From assembly GCA_029879645.1 (NCBI GenBank), contig JAOUPX010000011.1:1-45688 (forward strand): a stretch of DNA of 45,688 nucleotides. Reading direction: 5' to 3'. The translations under genes were made by a program, and so were the position numbers. The stretch comes from Nitrospinota bacterium (GTDB taxonomy: Bacteria; Nitrospinota; Nitrospinia; Nitrospinales; Nitrospinaceae). The notes beneath the pieces were generated by a model that made no database searches, was not told where the DNA came from, and worked only from the letters and a program-made list of their open reading frames with translations. Shown here one piece after another: positions 1 to 9,227 of this stretch; position 1 is the stretch's first letter, and the number at the start of each line of letters is the position of its first letter.

Positions 1-528
1 TCCAGCATAAGTGACAATCCAATAAATCGCGGAGCTCTGCATAAACATATTTACGATGGATGCGAGGACGATGCCGATCAAACCCATAAAAAGGAAACTG
101 CCCCAGGAGGTCAGGTCCTTCTTGGTGGTGTAGCCGTAAAAACTCATCGCTCCGAACATTCCGGCCGTGACCATAAACGTGGAAGCCAGAGAAGCGGTAG
201 TATAGAGGAGGAACAAAGGCGCCAGGGTGATGCCGTTCAATCCTGCATACAGGAAAAAGACTCCCATTGCCTGACTGGCAGACATGGTCATGACTCGGGC
301 CGCCAGATAAAAGACCAGGCCGATTTCAGCAATTAAAAGGACAAAAAACAGAATGGGATTGGTTACCAGAATATTAAGAATCATTTCGTTGGTGCTGGCA
401 AACCAGGCCATTCCACCGGTCAGAGCCAATCCGGCACCCATCCAGTTGTAGACGCGCACCATGAACCGCTGTTGTTCTGCGGCAATGGCATCCTGGCTCA
501 TGTAACTCGGTTTGGAATAATCTTCCAT
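1..528 (-). CDS. Bax inhibitor-1/YccA family membrane protein (partial, C-terminus outside window)
   Basis: This is a multispanning inner-membrane protein of the BI-1/YccA (TMBIM) family. In bacteria the family is linked to membrane-protease control (YccA with FtsH) or to cation leak. The visible 176 residues begin MEDYSKPSYMSQDAIAAEQQ. A cytoplasmic N-terminus is followed by hydrophobic helices at about 28-44, 51-75, 84-105, 111-127 and 142-165, in the usual family pattern, with the typical start of the first helix (RVYNWMGAGLALTG). The ATG at 528 is preceded by AGGAG at good spacing. The reading frame runs off position 1, so roughly the last quarter is missing. It is transcribed alone, away from the Bat operon's end. 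Family assignment is confident; the role in this organism is not known. Confidence 0.88.
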   Translation of the reverse strand, partial: MEDYSKPSYMSQDAIAAEQQRFMVRVYNWMGAGLALTGGMAWFASTNEMILNILVTNPILFFVLLIAEIGLVFYLAARVMTMSASQAMGVFFLYAGLNGITLAPLFLLYTTASLASTFMVTAGMFGAMSFYGYTTKKDLTSWGSFLFMGLIGIVLASIVNMFMQSSAIYWIVTYAG

Positions 529-575
529 TATTTAAACTCCTGTAAAAATTAACTTGGAAATAATTAAGTACTAAT

Positions 576-604
576 TAAATAAAATGACTTAGCTTTGTTG
601 TCAA
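576..604 (-). promoter_or_regulatory. Candidate sigma70 promoter for the Bax-inhibitor-like gene
   Basis: Read on the minus strand, a perfect -35 TTGACA (599-604) lies 17 bp before TATTTA (576-581). It sits about 50 bp upstream of the ATG at 528. The -35 is perfect but the -10 matches at only three of six positions, so this is a moderate call. Confidence 0.45.
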
Positions 605-681
605 GGTACCGTAAACCTTTTAAACATTGAATGTTATTGCTTTAATATCTTCATTGTACCAAAAATCTTACCCTGGCTGTT

Positions 682-1665
682 TTATTTTTCACGGAGCCAG
701 CGTTCCCCGGCGAGGCACAGTAACCCGGCCAATATCAACCATTGGAACCGTTCGATCCAACGTTTACGGTGGGACGATTTCAACTCCTTCTTTTCCATCG
801 ATTGCTGTATCTGTTCCAGATAGATGGTGCGCAAATCCATATCACCGTGGACCGACCGGACATAAGTACCTCCGGATTCCACGGCAATTTTCTGCAGAAG
901 CGGTTCGTTGATTCTGGAGAGAACGATTTCACCTGTTTGATTGCGTTTGAATCCTCCGGAGGGATCGGGTACCGGAACGCCTTCGTCTTTGCCGATGCCG
1001 ATAACAAAAATCTTCACTCCCTCGTTTTTTGCCCTTTGAACCGCCTTCAAAGCAGTGCCTGCGTGGTCCTCCCCATCGGTGATCAGAACGATTGCCTTCG
1101 ATTTTTTTTCCATAGTGCTGAACGCGTCAATAGAGGTTTCGATGGCGTGGCCGAGCGCCGTTCCCTGCAAGGGGATGAGATCCGTATCCAGCGCGCCCAG
1201 AAACATCTCCGCCGCCTGGTAATCAAGAGTTAAGGGGCAATGCAGGAAACTGGTTCCGGCAAATGCGACCAGACCGACCCGGTCCCCCTGAAGCATGCGA
1301 AGCAGGTCCGCCACCTTGTGTTTGGCTCTCTCCAGTCTGCTGGGTTTGATATCCGTTGCCCGCATACTGTTGGACACATCGAGCGCCACGATGATGTCCA
1401 CCCCTCGCTGTTTCAGGTCCTCCCATTGGAATCCCCAACGGGGCTGGGTCAACGCGATCATTAAAAACAGGAGGCCCCAAATAAGAAGTTTGGTTTTCCG
1501 GCGGCGTTGTTCCCACACGGCAGGGGAGACCAGCCGGGGTAACAGAGAGGGGTCCGCAAATCGCGCGGCGAGAGCTTTTCTGCGCTTTTCCGTCCAAACG
1601 ATGAACCCGATCAGAAGCGGAATCATTCCGATCAAATAGAAGTATAGCGGGTCGCCGAATCTCAT
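682..1665 (-). CDS. batB: BatB-like von Willebrand factor A membrane protein
   Basis: A 327-residue inner-membrane protein with a VWA domain. It has membrane segments near residues 7-25 and 58-75, a VWA domain at about 88-285, and a C-terminal membrane helix near 310-323. The metal-ion adhesion (MIDAS) motif DVSNS is intact (D96, S98, S100), with the later threonine and the ITDGEDH loop also present. In the Bat (Bacteroides aerotolerance) family such proteins pair with MoxR ATPases and are thought to help assemble or activate partner complexes in the envelope. It is the last gene of the six-gene operon and starts one base after the batA stop, with GAGGG upstream. The partner or substrate cannot be told from sequence. 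Confidence 0.87.
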   Translation of the reverse strand: MRFGDPLYFYLIGMIPLLIGFIVWTEKRRKALAARFADPSLLPRLVSPAVWEQRRRKTKLLIWGLLFLMIALTQPRWGFQWEDLKQRGVDIIVALDVSNSMRATDIKPSRLERAKHKVADLLRMLQGDRVGLVAFAGTSFLHCPLTLDYQAAEMFLGALDTDLIPLQGTALGHAIETSIDAFSTMEKKSKAIVLITDGEDHAGTALKAVQRAKNEGVKIFVIGIGKDEGVPVPDPSGGFKRNQTGEIVLSRINEPLLQKIAVESGGTYVRSVHGDMDLRTIYLEQIQQSMEKKELKSSHRKRWIERFQWLILAGLLCLAGERWLREK

Positions 1666-1666
1666 A

Positions 1667-2665
1667 TCAGGGAACCCTCAGCAAACGGGTTTGCGACAGA
1701 ATCATTTCCGCGCATACCAGGAGCAGGGCCGGAATCAGGAACAGCGGAAACAGTTCCCGGTATTCAGAGTGATCGATCCATTTGACTTCCGATTTCTCCA
1801 GTGAGTCGATTTGCGCATAAATCTGCTTCAAGGAATCTGAATCAGTGGCGCGGAAATACCGGCCGCCGGATTGCTCGGCTATTTGTTTGAGAGAATCCTC
1901 ATCAATATCAACTTCCTGCATCAGCATTCTTTTTCCGAAGGGGGTATCCACCCGGAATGGGGCCTGACCTTTAGTTCCCACGCCCACCGTATAGATTTTA
2001 ATTCCGTAGGTTTTCGCTATGTCAGCCGCTTGAAATGGGGTGATGTTGCCGGAGTTATTCCGGCCATCGGTGAGCAGGATGATGACTTTCGATTTGGATT
2101 CCAGATCCTTCAGGCGCTTGACGGAAATCCCTATGGCAGATCCAATAGCCGTTGAATCCCCTGCCACGCCGATTTCCAGTTTGTTCAGGAAGGTGTGAAG
2201 AATATCGTGATCCAGCGTGAGCGGGCATTGAGTGAACGCCTCTTTGCCGAACACCACCATTCCCATACGGTCGAATTCCCGGCTGTCGATGAACTCGCTG
2301 ACCACATCCTTCACCACCGTTAATCGGTCGACCGGTTGATGATTCTTTTCGAAATCCAGTGCCCGCATGCTGCCTGAGGTGTCGATGGCCAACAGGATAT
2401 CCACCCCGGCGGACAGGATTTCCGTGCTTTTGCGTCCTTCCTGTGGTCGCGCTATTGCGATTATCAATAAAGTGAGGGCCACACATCGCAGGATCAAAGG
2501 TGTGGCCGCCAGAATATCTACCCCTTTCCCGTGAAGTGTCTTCAGAGTATCGAGTGAAGAAAAATGCAGGGTAGCCGGTCGGTTTTTCAGATTCCGATAA
2601 ATGAGTAGCGGGATGATGGCCAGAAGAAGAAACAACCATGGATCCTGAAACTGGAAATAACGCAT
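1667..2665 (-). CDS. batA: BatA-like von Willebrand factor A membrane protein
   Basis: A 332-residue VWA protein, paralogous to the next gene downstream. Membrane helices lie at about 10-23 and 53-72 and at the C-terminus near 307-325. The MIDAS motif DTSGS is intact (D95, S97, S99), and the TDGRNNSG loop follows. I chose the ATG at 2665 because GAGG lies nine bases upstream; an in-frame TTG at 2680, overlapping the preceding stop, would add five residues. The same fold and position in MoxR operons support the Bat name. MIDAS integrity implies divalent-metal-dependent protein binding, which is a family inference. Confidence 0.87.
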   Translation of the reverse strand: MRYFQFQDPWLFLLLAIIPLLIYRNLKNRPATLHFSSLDTLKTLHGKGVDILAATPLILRCVALTLLIIAIARPQEGRKSTEILSAGVDILLAIDTSGSMRALDFEKNHQPVDRLTVVKDVVSEFIDSREFDRMGMVVFGKEAFTQCPLTLDHDILHTFLNKLEIGVAGDSTAIGSAIGISVKRLKDLESKSKVIILLTDGRNNSGNITPFQAADIAKTYGIKIYTVGVGTKGQAPFRVDTPFGKRMLMQEVDIDEDSLKQIAEQSGGRYFRATDSDSLKQIYAQIDSLEKSEVKWIDHSEYRELFPLFLIPALLLVCAEMILSQTRLLRVP

Positions 2666-2676
2666 CGTTATGATCC

Positions 2677-3675
2677 TCAAACAGCCGGTTGGGAACTGAC
2701 CTGAAACTTGGAGGTGTTTTTCGGCGTGGTCGCTATAATGAAATCCCGCACCGCCTCCACATGCTGCCTGGCAGTATTCATGTCCACCGGAGCCTTGGCA
2801 AACTTGACCCGGTCGGTGGCCGGAAGCAGAGAGAGAATGGTTTGCCGCACACTCGCCTCCAATTTCGCCTGACCGGATACATAAGCCCCGATTTCTTCCG
2901 TCGTCCAGTCCGGGGCGGGAATTGACAAAAGCGCTTCCAGATACCGACGGAAGATTTCCGATAAATCAAAATAATGTTCCCGGAATTGTCCGCTTTCGAT
3001 CAGTTGCCGGGCCAGCAGTTGATCGAGTTCCTCAAGAGCCATTTCGTGCGGCTTTAAATCCGGGGCGGGAGCAGACGACAGGGTATCAGTTTTTTCCCGG
3101 CGGGTGAGCCACCATAAAAATCCACCCGCCGCCCCCATCGCCGCCAGTCCTAAAAGAATCCAGTTGAGATATTTTAGCCAATCCCAGCCCGCGCCGATGA
3201 TGGGTTTGATGTCTTTAATGTCGTTCGCTTCACCATCCAGCAGGAGAACCGACCGGACCTCAATCACCGCTTCCGGCGCCTGCAGGATTCCCGGCAAGGG
3301 TTGAGAGGGGTTATCGGGTGCCGGGGCGGTAAACTGAATGGGAGCTTGCTTCAGGTTATAAAAACCCACGGCATCCGCCCGGAACTTGAACCAGAAGGTT
3401 TCTTCGATCTGTCCGTTGATTTTCCTTGGCTCATCGATCCCACGGTCCACATACTCGAATCCCTTCTCAAAAAGAGGAGTGGGGTCGGGCGGTGAAACCT
3501 GAATATTCGGATCGTGGCGGACGATGATCGAGTAAGTGACAATATCACCTATCGTGACCTGGCGTTGGCTGACATGGGTCTCGGCGGCAATAGGGGATTG
3601 AGTGGCAGGATTTCCTATTGCCAGCGAAGGGGCCAGTATCAACCCCAGCAGAGTGAGCAACTTCATTAGGTTCAT
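2677..3675 (-). CDS. BatD-like secreted-domain protein with membrane anchor and DUF4381-like tail
   Basis: A 332-residue protein. A signal peptide covers residues 1 to about 20 (MNLMKLLTLLGLILAPSLAIG). A beta-rich periplasmic domain resembling BatD follows (about 25-165). A transmembrane helix lies near 185-205, and a cytoplasmic helical part resembling DUF4381 proteins runs from about 220 to 320. The ATG at 3675 overlaps the preceding TGA by four bases (ATGA), which decides the start; a longer in-frame extension upstream lies inside the previous gene. By position it bridges periplasm and cytoplasm between the DUF58 protein and the VWA pair. The family labels come from overall layout rather than a signature motif, so they are moderate. 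Confidence 0.68.
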   Translation of the reverse strand: MNLMKLLTLLGLILAPSLAIGNPATQSPIAAETHVSQRQVTIGDIVTYSIIVRHDPNIQVSPPDPTPLFEKGFEYVDRGIDEPRKINGQIEETFWFKFRADAVGFYNLKQAPIQFTAPAPDNPSQPLPGILQAPEAVIEVRSVLLLDGEANDIKDIKPIIGAGWDWLKYLNWILLGLAAMGAAGGFLWWLTRREKTDTLSSAPAPDLKPHEMALEELDQLLARQLIESGQFREHYFDLSEIFRRYLEALLSIPAPDWTTEEIGAYVSGQAKLEASVRQTILSLLPATDRVKFAKAPVDMNTARQHVEAVRDFIIATTPKNTSKFQVSSQPAV

Positions 3676-4187
3676 GGGGATGTCTTTGCGCGGCTCCGGC
3701 ATTGTTGTAAATGGGATTCTGAATCCTGAACCCACGTCGCAGTGGGTTGTGCGGTTTTGGCGTGCAGGAACCAGGCCACCGCATCATCGCATTGTCCGAG
3801 TTTGACATAGAGGGAGGCGATGTCGAAAGAAATTTTGGAGCGGGTTTCCATGTCCGTTTTCTGGGTGTCCAGATATTTCTGGTAATGTTCGATGGCCTGC
3901 GGATGCAGTCCCTGGCCTTCCAGTTCTTTGGCGATAGTCAATAACTGTGGACCCCATGTAATGTCTTTGGGTCCTTTGACGAACGCTTTTTTGACGAACA
4001 TGGCAACGAAGATTCCAAAAGCCATGATGGTTAAAAACGTCAATCCGATCACAAAGACTTTGAGTTTGGGGCTCACTCCCGCCGACGGGATTTTTGGAAA
4101 ACCGGTTCCTCCGGTTTCACTTGTTGCCGGCTTCAATTTAGGGCTTCCAGGATTTTCCGGATTGTTTTTGTCGTTGGGCATCGGCAT
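3672..4187 (-). CDS. Single-span membrane protein with a TPR-like C-terminal domain
   Basis: A 171-residue protein. It has a Pro/Gly/Ser/Thr-rich N-terminal stretch (1-40), one transmembrane helix at about 43-65, and a helical region (about 75-160) that reads like two tetratricopeptide units (IAKELEGQGLHPQAIEHYQK, then IASLYVKLGQCDDAVAWFLH). It lies between DUF58 and the BatD-like gene, where other MoxR operons often have a small membrane or TPR protein (BatC/BatE type). The start at 4187 is followed two codons later by another ATG at 4181; either could be used. The stop overlaps the next start. A scaffolding role in the Bat complex is inference. Confidence 0.7.
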   Translation of the reverse strand: MPMPNDKNNPENPGSPKLKPATSETGGTGFPKIPSAGVSPKLKVFVIGLTFLTIMAFGIFVAMFVKKAFVKGPKDITWGPQLLTIAKELEGQGLHPQAIEHYQKYLDTQKTDMETRSKISFDIASLYVKLGQCDDAVAWFLHAKTAQPTATWVQDSESHLQQCRSRAKTSP

Positions 4188-4190
4188 TTT

Positions 4191-5138
4191 TTAGTGTCTC
4201 TTTTCTCTCATTTTGAAGAATTGAATCAGCGGTTGCGTCAACGACCGGTCGGTGAGAATCTCTATAAGGTCCACCCCGTTGGCATGGAATTGCCGCTTGC
4301 GTTCCACCCGTTCCTTCATTTTAATTTGAGTTAATTGCCGGGCCATGTCCCGGTTGGAGGTATCGACCAGAAGGGTTTCCCCGGTTTCGGCGTCTTCCAG
4401 ATAAATCCAGCCCGCATCGGGTAACTCCTGTTCGCGGGGATCGAGTATGGATATGGCGATCAGATCATGTTTCTGCCGGGCCAGTCGCAGGTTGCGTAAA
4501 TAGCCTTCGGCCTGAAAATCCGATATCAGAAATGCCACTGATTTCCTCTTTTGAACTTTCGACAAATATTCGAGCGGCAGATTCAAATCGGTATGGCGTC
4601 CTTCCGGTACGAAATTGAGTATGGTGCGAATCAGGTTCCAGATATGGGCGCGTCCTTTCTGGGGTTGAATGTAGTGCTCGATTTTGTCGGAAAATACGAT
4701 CAATCCGACTTTATCGTTGTTCTTGATGGCCGAAAAGGCCAGAACCGAAGCGATTTCCGCGGCAACCTCGTTTTTAAGTTTTCCCACCGAACCGAACCCC
4801 CCCGACGAACTGACATCCACCAGTAACATGACCGAGAGCTCCCTCTCTTCTCTGAACTCTTTGATGTAGGGATGTCCCATGCGGGCGGTTACATTCCAGT
4901 CGATCAGCCGCACGTCGTCTCCCGGTTCGTATTCCCGCACCTCGCTGAACTCCATGCCGCGCCCCTTGAATGCCGAAACATATTCTCCCGCGACCATGTG
5001 ATTGACCAGGTGATTGGTTTTCACCTGGATATCCCGGATTTTCTTGATCAGTTCCGGCGAGATGGTCTTCTCGAATTCATCCGGCGGAGGAGGAGGTTTG
5101 TGGAAGGCGCCGGTCAGTTTTTGTAAAATTGGAAGCAT
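4191..5138 (-). CDS. DUF58 protein with a VWA-like core
   Basis: A 315-residue soluble protein of the DUF58 family, nearly always encoded beside MoxR. The family signature region is present at about 57-86 (GRGMEFSEVREYEPGDDVR, then IDWNVTAR). The VWA-like fold follows, with a MIDAS-type DVSSS (D108, S110, S112). It has no membrane helix, unlike some larger DUF58 members. It starts eight bases after the moxR stop and is co-transcribed with it. The function is thought to be that of a MoxR adaptor or client; the substrate is unknown. Confidence 0.87.
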   Translation of the reverse strand: MLPILQKLTGAFHKPPPPPDEFEKTISPELIKKIRDIQVKTNHLVNHMVAGEYVSAFKGRGMEFSEVREYEPGDDVRLIDWNVTARMGHPYIKEFREERELSVMLLVDVSSSGGFGSVGKLKNEVAAEIASVLAFSAIKNNDKVGLIVFSDKIEHYIQPQKGRAHIWNLIRTILNFVPEGRHTDLNLPLEYLSKVQKRKSVAFLISDFQAEGYLRNLRLARQKHDLIAISILDPREQELPDAGWIYLEDAETGETLLVDTSNRDMARQLTQIKMKERVERKRQFHANGVDLIEILTDRSLTQPLIQFFKMREKRH

Positions 5139-5146
5139 GAGCGGTT

Positions 5147-6139
<993 letters not shown>

Positions 6140-6153
6140 AGATAGGGATCTTT

Positions 6154-6183
6154 ATTAGAGGGCAGATTCAGGGTTAAGGTCAA
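6154..6183 (-). promoter_or_regulatory. Candidate sigma70 promoter for the moxR-bat operon
   Basis: On the minus strand TTGACC (6178-6183) is followed after 18 bp by TCTAAT (6154-6159, five of six consensus bases). Transcription would begin only about 8-10 nt before the moxR ATG, so the mRNA may be nearly leaderless. Confidence 0.45.
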
Positions 6184-6204
6184 GAAAACCAATATTCTAT
6201 TAAA

Positions 6205-6267
6205 CCCCCCACAGGCGGGGAAGCCCGGTTATCATATCAACCTCCCCGCTTTCCTACAAGCGGAGGG
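6205..6267. repeat. GC-rich imperfect hairpin element in the divergent moxR/LRR promoter region
   Basis: An imperfect hairpin occupies 6241-6266: a CCTCC..GCTT arm pairs with AAGCGGAGG, with a two-C bulge. A shorter C-run/G-run pair, CCCCCC at 6205-6210 with GGCGGGG at 6214-6220, precedes it. It resembles the CCTCCCCTT-type hairpins at 44599, 44734 and 45009, suggesting a dispersed palindromic family. It lies upstream of both divergent candidate promoters. Confidence 0.5.
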
Positions 6268-6289
6268 TTCAATCTTTTAAAATTAACCC

Positions 6290-6317
6290 TTTACAAAGCA
6301 GTTGGTTTTTCTAAAAT
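6290..6317 (+). promoter_or_regulatory. Candidate sigma70 promoter for the cytoplasmic LRR gene
   Basis: TTTACA (6290-6295) and TAAAAT (6312-6317) are separated by 16 bp, each matching five of six consensus bases. The predicted start is about 40 nt before the ATG at 6363, whose site AGGAAAGCATT is clear. Confidence 0.58.
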
Positions 6318-6362
6318 AGGCTTCTTACATCCATCAATAGAGAAAGAAGGCAGGAAAGCATT

Positions 6363-7262
6363 ATGGTTGATACGGCGGATTTGGTCAAAGAAGGTCTCAA
6401 TGTCGAGAATAGCGAACTCGATTTGCGGGAAAAAGAATTAAAAGATGCAGATGTCGTCGAGATCATGAAAAGTGACGAGATCAAGGGCGTTACTGCGCTG
6501 TTTCTCGAATTTAACGAAGTGGGTGACGATGGACTGCGGGCCATTCTCGAATGCCCGGCCATGAAGAATCTGACCGTCCTCAACATGTTTAAGAACGAGG
6601 TGACGGATGAAGGCGTCAAAGCCATGGCCAAATCCAAGGCCATGCTGAACCTTTCTGAATTGATCCTCAGCGACAATAAGGTTGGAGTCGAGGGCGCAAA
6701 GGCCCTGGCGGAGTCCAATATTATGGGGAATCTGGTTTCTCTATGGCTCGGTGACGGTTTGGGAGATGAAGGGGCGACCGCTATCGCCACCTCCAAAAGC
6801 CTCACCCGGCTCAATCAGTTGTCCCTGTACAGAAATAATATCGGCGACGAAGGCGCGAAGGCTATCGCTCAATCGCAAAACCTGTCTAAATTGACCGAGC
6901 TTAACCTGAACTGGAACTTCGTCGAAACGGAAGGTGCCATTGCACTGGCCAATTCAGATACCTTGAAAAACCTTGTGCAATTAACGTTGACCTACAATCC
7001 CATAGGAAATCAAGGTGTAGCGGCCATCGCCAATTCGGAAAAGATGCAAAATCTCACTCTGCTCGATTTGTATGAGTGCGAAATCACTGACGAGGGGGCC
7101 CGGGCGATAGCAGAATCCAAGCATCTTAAAAATTTAAAGACCCTGGTGCTGATTCATAACGATATCAGTGATGAAGTGCAGGAAATTTTAAGAAATTCCC
7201 CCAATCTTCCGAATCTGGAAAATCTGGTGTTTCGGCTGGGGCAGGGAGGGGAGGCGGCCTGA
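6363..7262 (+). CDS. Cytoplasmic leucine-rich-repeat protein (ribonuclease-inhibitor-like)
   Basis: A 299-residue protein made almost entirely of 26-28-residue leucine-rich repeats of the ribonuclease-inhibitor type. The pattern L..L.L..N.IGDEGA.AIA.S..L recurs nine to ten times from about residue 35 to 290. No signal peptide or membrane helix is visible, so it is probably cytoplasmic, unlike its paralogs at 16681 and 19673. Such proteins bind other proteins through a curved beta-sheet face. The start ATG has AGGAAAG upstream. It is divergent from the moxR operon and precedes two propeller proteins. The binding partner is unknown. Confidence 0.85.
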   Translation: MVDTADLVKEGLNVENSELDLREKELKDADVVEIMKSDEIKGVTALFLEFNEVGDDGLRAILECPAMKNLTVLNMFKNEVTDEGVKAMAKSKAMLNLSELILSDNKVGVEGAKALAESNIMGNLVSLWLGDGLGDEGATAIATSKSLTRLNQLSLYRNNIGDEGAKAIAQSQNLSKLTELNLNWNFVETEGAIALANSDTLKNLVQLTLTYNPIGNQGVAAIANSEKMQNLTLLDLYECEITDEGARAIAESKHLKNLKTLVLIHNDISDEVQEILRNSPNLPNLENLVFRLGQGGEAA

Positions 7263-7327
7263 GGCTGACCCCCTGCTCTAATGCTTATCAGGTATTCAAA
7301 TATTCCCCCCTGCCATCTTCCTTTTAA

Positions 7328-7355
7328 TTGAGTCCCCTCCAGTTTCGGTTACAAT
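7328..7355 (+). promoter_or_regulatory. Candidate sigma70 promoter for the propeller gene pair
   Basis: TTGAGT (7328-7333), 16 bp, then TACAAT (7350-7355). The -10 matches five of six and the -35 four of six consensus bases. It lies about 65 nt before the ATG at 7421. Confidence 0.5.
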
Positions 7356-7420
7356 ACATGACTTCGACTTTACCAGATGGTGAAGCGCGTGCCTGCATTA
7401 AAGAAAGGTGAAGAGATTTT

Positions 7421-8257
7421 ATGTTTACTGGAGAAAAACCGGACCTGTTGGATATCTGCCCTCTTCGCGAAGACAGTATATACGTGGTTGGAAAAGACGG
7501 CGTTCCCCAGCATTATGACGGGGAAGACTGGACCCCTGTGCGGACCGAAAACACCAATCCGCTGATGGGCATCTGGGCCGCACATGAAAACGATATCTAC
7601 GCGGTGGGCATCGGCGGCGTGGTGTTGCACTTCGATGGCAAGGACTGGTCGCCGATCGATACCGGGAATTACGACTCGCTCAACTCGGTTTACGGGTATG
7701 GCTCGGATCAATTTTTCATATTCGGGGTGGGGGGGCGCGTGTTGTTTTGGAACGGTGAGACCTGGGAATACCGCGAACCCAACACCATCCATGATCTGTT
7801 TGGATTCTGGGGAGAGGATATCGAGCACATCCACGCCGTCGGAGGCGAAGGCATTTACCGTTTCTACGACGGCAAAATCTTCCAACGGCGCGAAGAACTG
7901 ACCGAAGAAACCGTTTCTCTTTATGGCGTCTGGGGTACCGGCAATAACAGCGTCTACGTTGTCGGGTCAGAGGGCACCATCCTGCATTTCAATGGCGAGG
8001 AATGGTCACCTATGGAATCGGGTACGCAGGAATATCTTTTGGCGGTTTGGGGAACGGCGGATGATCATGTTTTTGCTGTAGGCGATAACGCGATCATTTT
8101 GCACTTTGACGGCAAGCGATGGTCCCCCATGGAATCGGGAAATGACAACTATCTGACCAAGGTGAGAGGTTTGGGCCCGGATCAGGTTTATGCCTGCGGA
8201 GAAAACGGCACCGTTCTCCGGTACGATGGCAAACAATGGAATGATATGTCGCTGTAG
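7421..8257 (+). CDS. Predicted seven-bladed propeller protein A (39-residue repeats)
   Basis: A 278-residue protein consisting of seven consecutive units of about 39 residues with the consensus L..VWG...D.VYAVG..GTILHFDGK.WSPM.SG. Seven units suit a closed seven-bladed beta-propeller. Similar repeats are seen in myxobacterial and deltaproteobacterial proteins usually annotated only as WD40/YVTN- or BNR-like. There is no signal peptide, membrane segment or extra domain, so it should be a cytoplasmic binding scaffold. The ATG at 7421 has AGGTGAAGAG upstream. The next gene is a paralog 40 bp downstream. Repeat architecture is certain; function is unknown. Confidence 0.82.
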   Translation: MFTGEKPDLLDICPLREDSIYVVGKDGVPQHYDGEDWTPVRTENTNPLMGIWAAHENDIYAVGIGGVVLHFDGKDWSPIDTGNYDSLNSVYGYGSDQFFIFGVGGRVLFWNGETWEYREPNTIHDLFGFWGEDIEHIHAVGGEGIYRFYDGKIFQRREELTEETVSLYGVWGTGNNSVYVVGSEGTILHFNGEEWSPMESGTQEYLLAVWGTADDHVFAVGDNAIILHFDGKRWSPMESGNDNYLTKVRGLGPDQVYACGENGTVLRYDGKQWNDMSL

Positions 8258-8297
8258 TTGGAGCGGCAGGTACTCATCATAAGGAAGGAAATTTAGA

Positions 8298-9122
8298 ATG
8301 AGCAGTCTTACCACCAGTCACCTGCTGTCCGTATACGGGTTTGGCGAAGACAATGTGTTTGTCGGCGGAGCGGAAGGCACCATTCTCCATTTCGACGGCA
8401 AGCAATGGTCCAAAATGGATTCCGGCGGACGATGGACGGTGAAGCGCATGTGGGGGAGCTCTCCGGATAATCTGTACGGCGTGTGCACGGACGGCAAGAT
8501 TTTGCGTTACGACGGCAAAGAGTGGAAGCCGGAGGATACGGAAAACTTTCCCCCCATGTCTGGTATTTGGGGACGGGCCCCGGATGAGATCTATGTCGGT
8601 TGCCGTCTTGGGAAAATCGCCTGCTGGAACGGTTCACAATGGAAATTCATGAGCTCGGGAACCAACACCGATGTCGCCGCCCTGTGGGGCAATGACGACT
8701 GCATGTATGCGGTCGGATTCGATGGCCTGGTCCTCAGGCTGGTGGACGACCACTGGCAGCGCCTGACGTTCAATTCTAATGCCGAGTTGTACAGCATCTG
8801 CGGTTTCGGCTCGGACAATATGTACTTCTGCGGGTCCGACGGCACGCTGATCCATTTTAATGGCGCCGAGTTTAAGGAAATGCCCTCCCAGACGATGGAG
8901 TTTTTCCTCGATATCTGGGGCCCCAGCGCGGATTTCGTCTTCGCGGTCGGCGACATGGGCATGATCATGTTTCTCGATGGCGATCAGTGGACCCGAATCG
9001 AATCCAATACCGAGGAATACCTGACCGCTATCTGGGGCACCTCTGAAGAGAATATGTACGCTGTAGGAGACAATGGCCTCATTCTGCACTGGAACGGCGA
9101 GGACTGGACCCCAGTGGAATAG
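8298..9122 (+). CDS. Predicted seven-bladed propeller protein B (39-residue repeats)
   Basis: A 274-residue paralog of the preceding gene. It has a short leader of about eight residues and then seven 38-39-residue units of the same consensus (for example LLSVYGFGEDNVFVGG and LTAIWGTSEENMYAVG). The last two units of both proteins are very alike, but the middle units have diverged and some lose the Trp of VWG. It has a strong site, AAGGAAGG, upstream of the ATG. It is probably co-transcribed with propeller A; tandem duplication is the simplest origin. No catalytic residues are recognisable. Confidence 0.82.
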   Translation: MSSLTTSHLLSVYGFGEDNVFVGGAEGTILHFDGKQWSKMDSGGRWTVKRMWGSSPDNLYGVCTDGKILRYDGKEWKPEDTENFPPMSGIWGRAPDEIYVGCRLGKIACWNGSQWKFMSSGTNTDVAALWGNDDCMYAVGFDGLVLRLVDDHWQRLTFNSNAELYSICGFGSDNMYFCGSDGTLIHFNGAEFKEMPSQTMEFFLDIWGPSADFVFAVGDMGMIMFLDGDQWTRIESNTEEYLTAIWGTSEENMYAVGDNGLILHWNGEDWTPVE

Positions 9123-9192
9123 CTTGTTACTAGTTGAATTTTTTATGGTTTAAGGGCCGGATCAACGAGCCTTCCTGCTACTTGCAAACTCC

Positions 9193-9221
9193 TTGACCCA
9201 TTTCATCCGAAATGATACAGT
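9193..9221 (+). promoter_or_regulatory. trp operon promoter
   Basis: TTGACC (9193-9198) and TACAGT (9216-9221) are separated by exactly 17 bp. The predicted start is near 9228, between the end of propeller B and a terminator hairpin, so the promoter belongs to the trp operon and the hairpin lies inside its leader. Confidence 0.65.
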
Positions 9222-9227
9222 CTGGAA

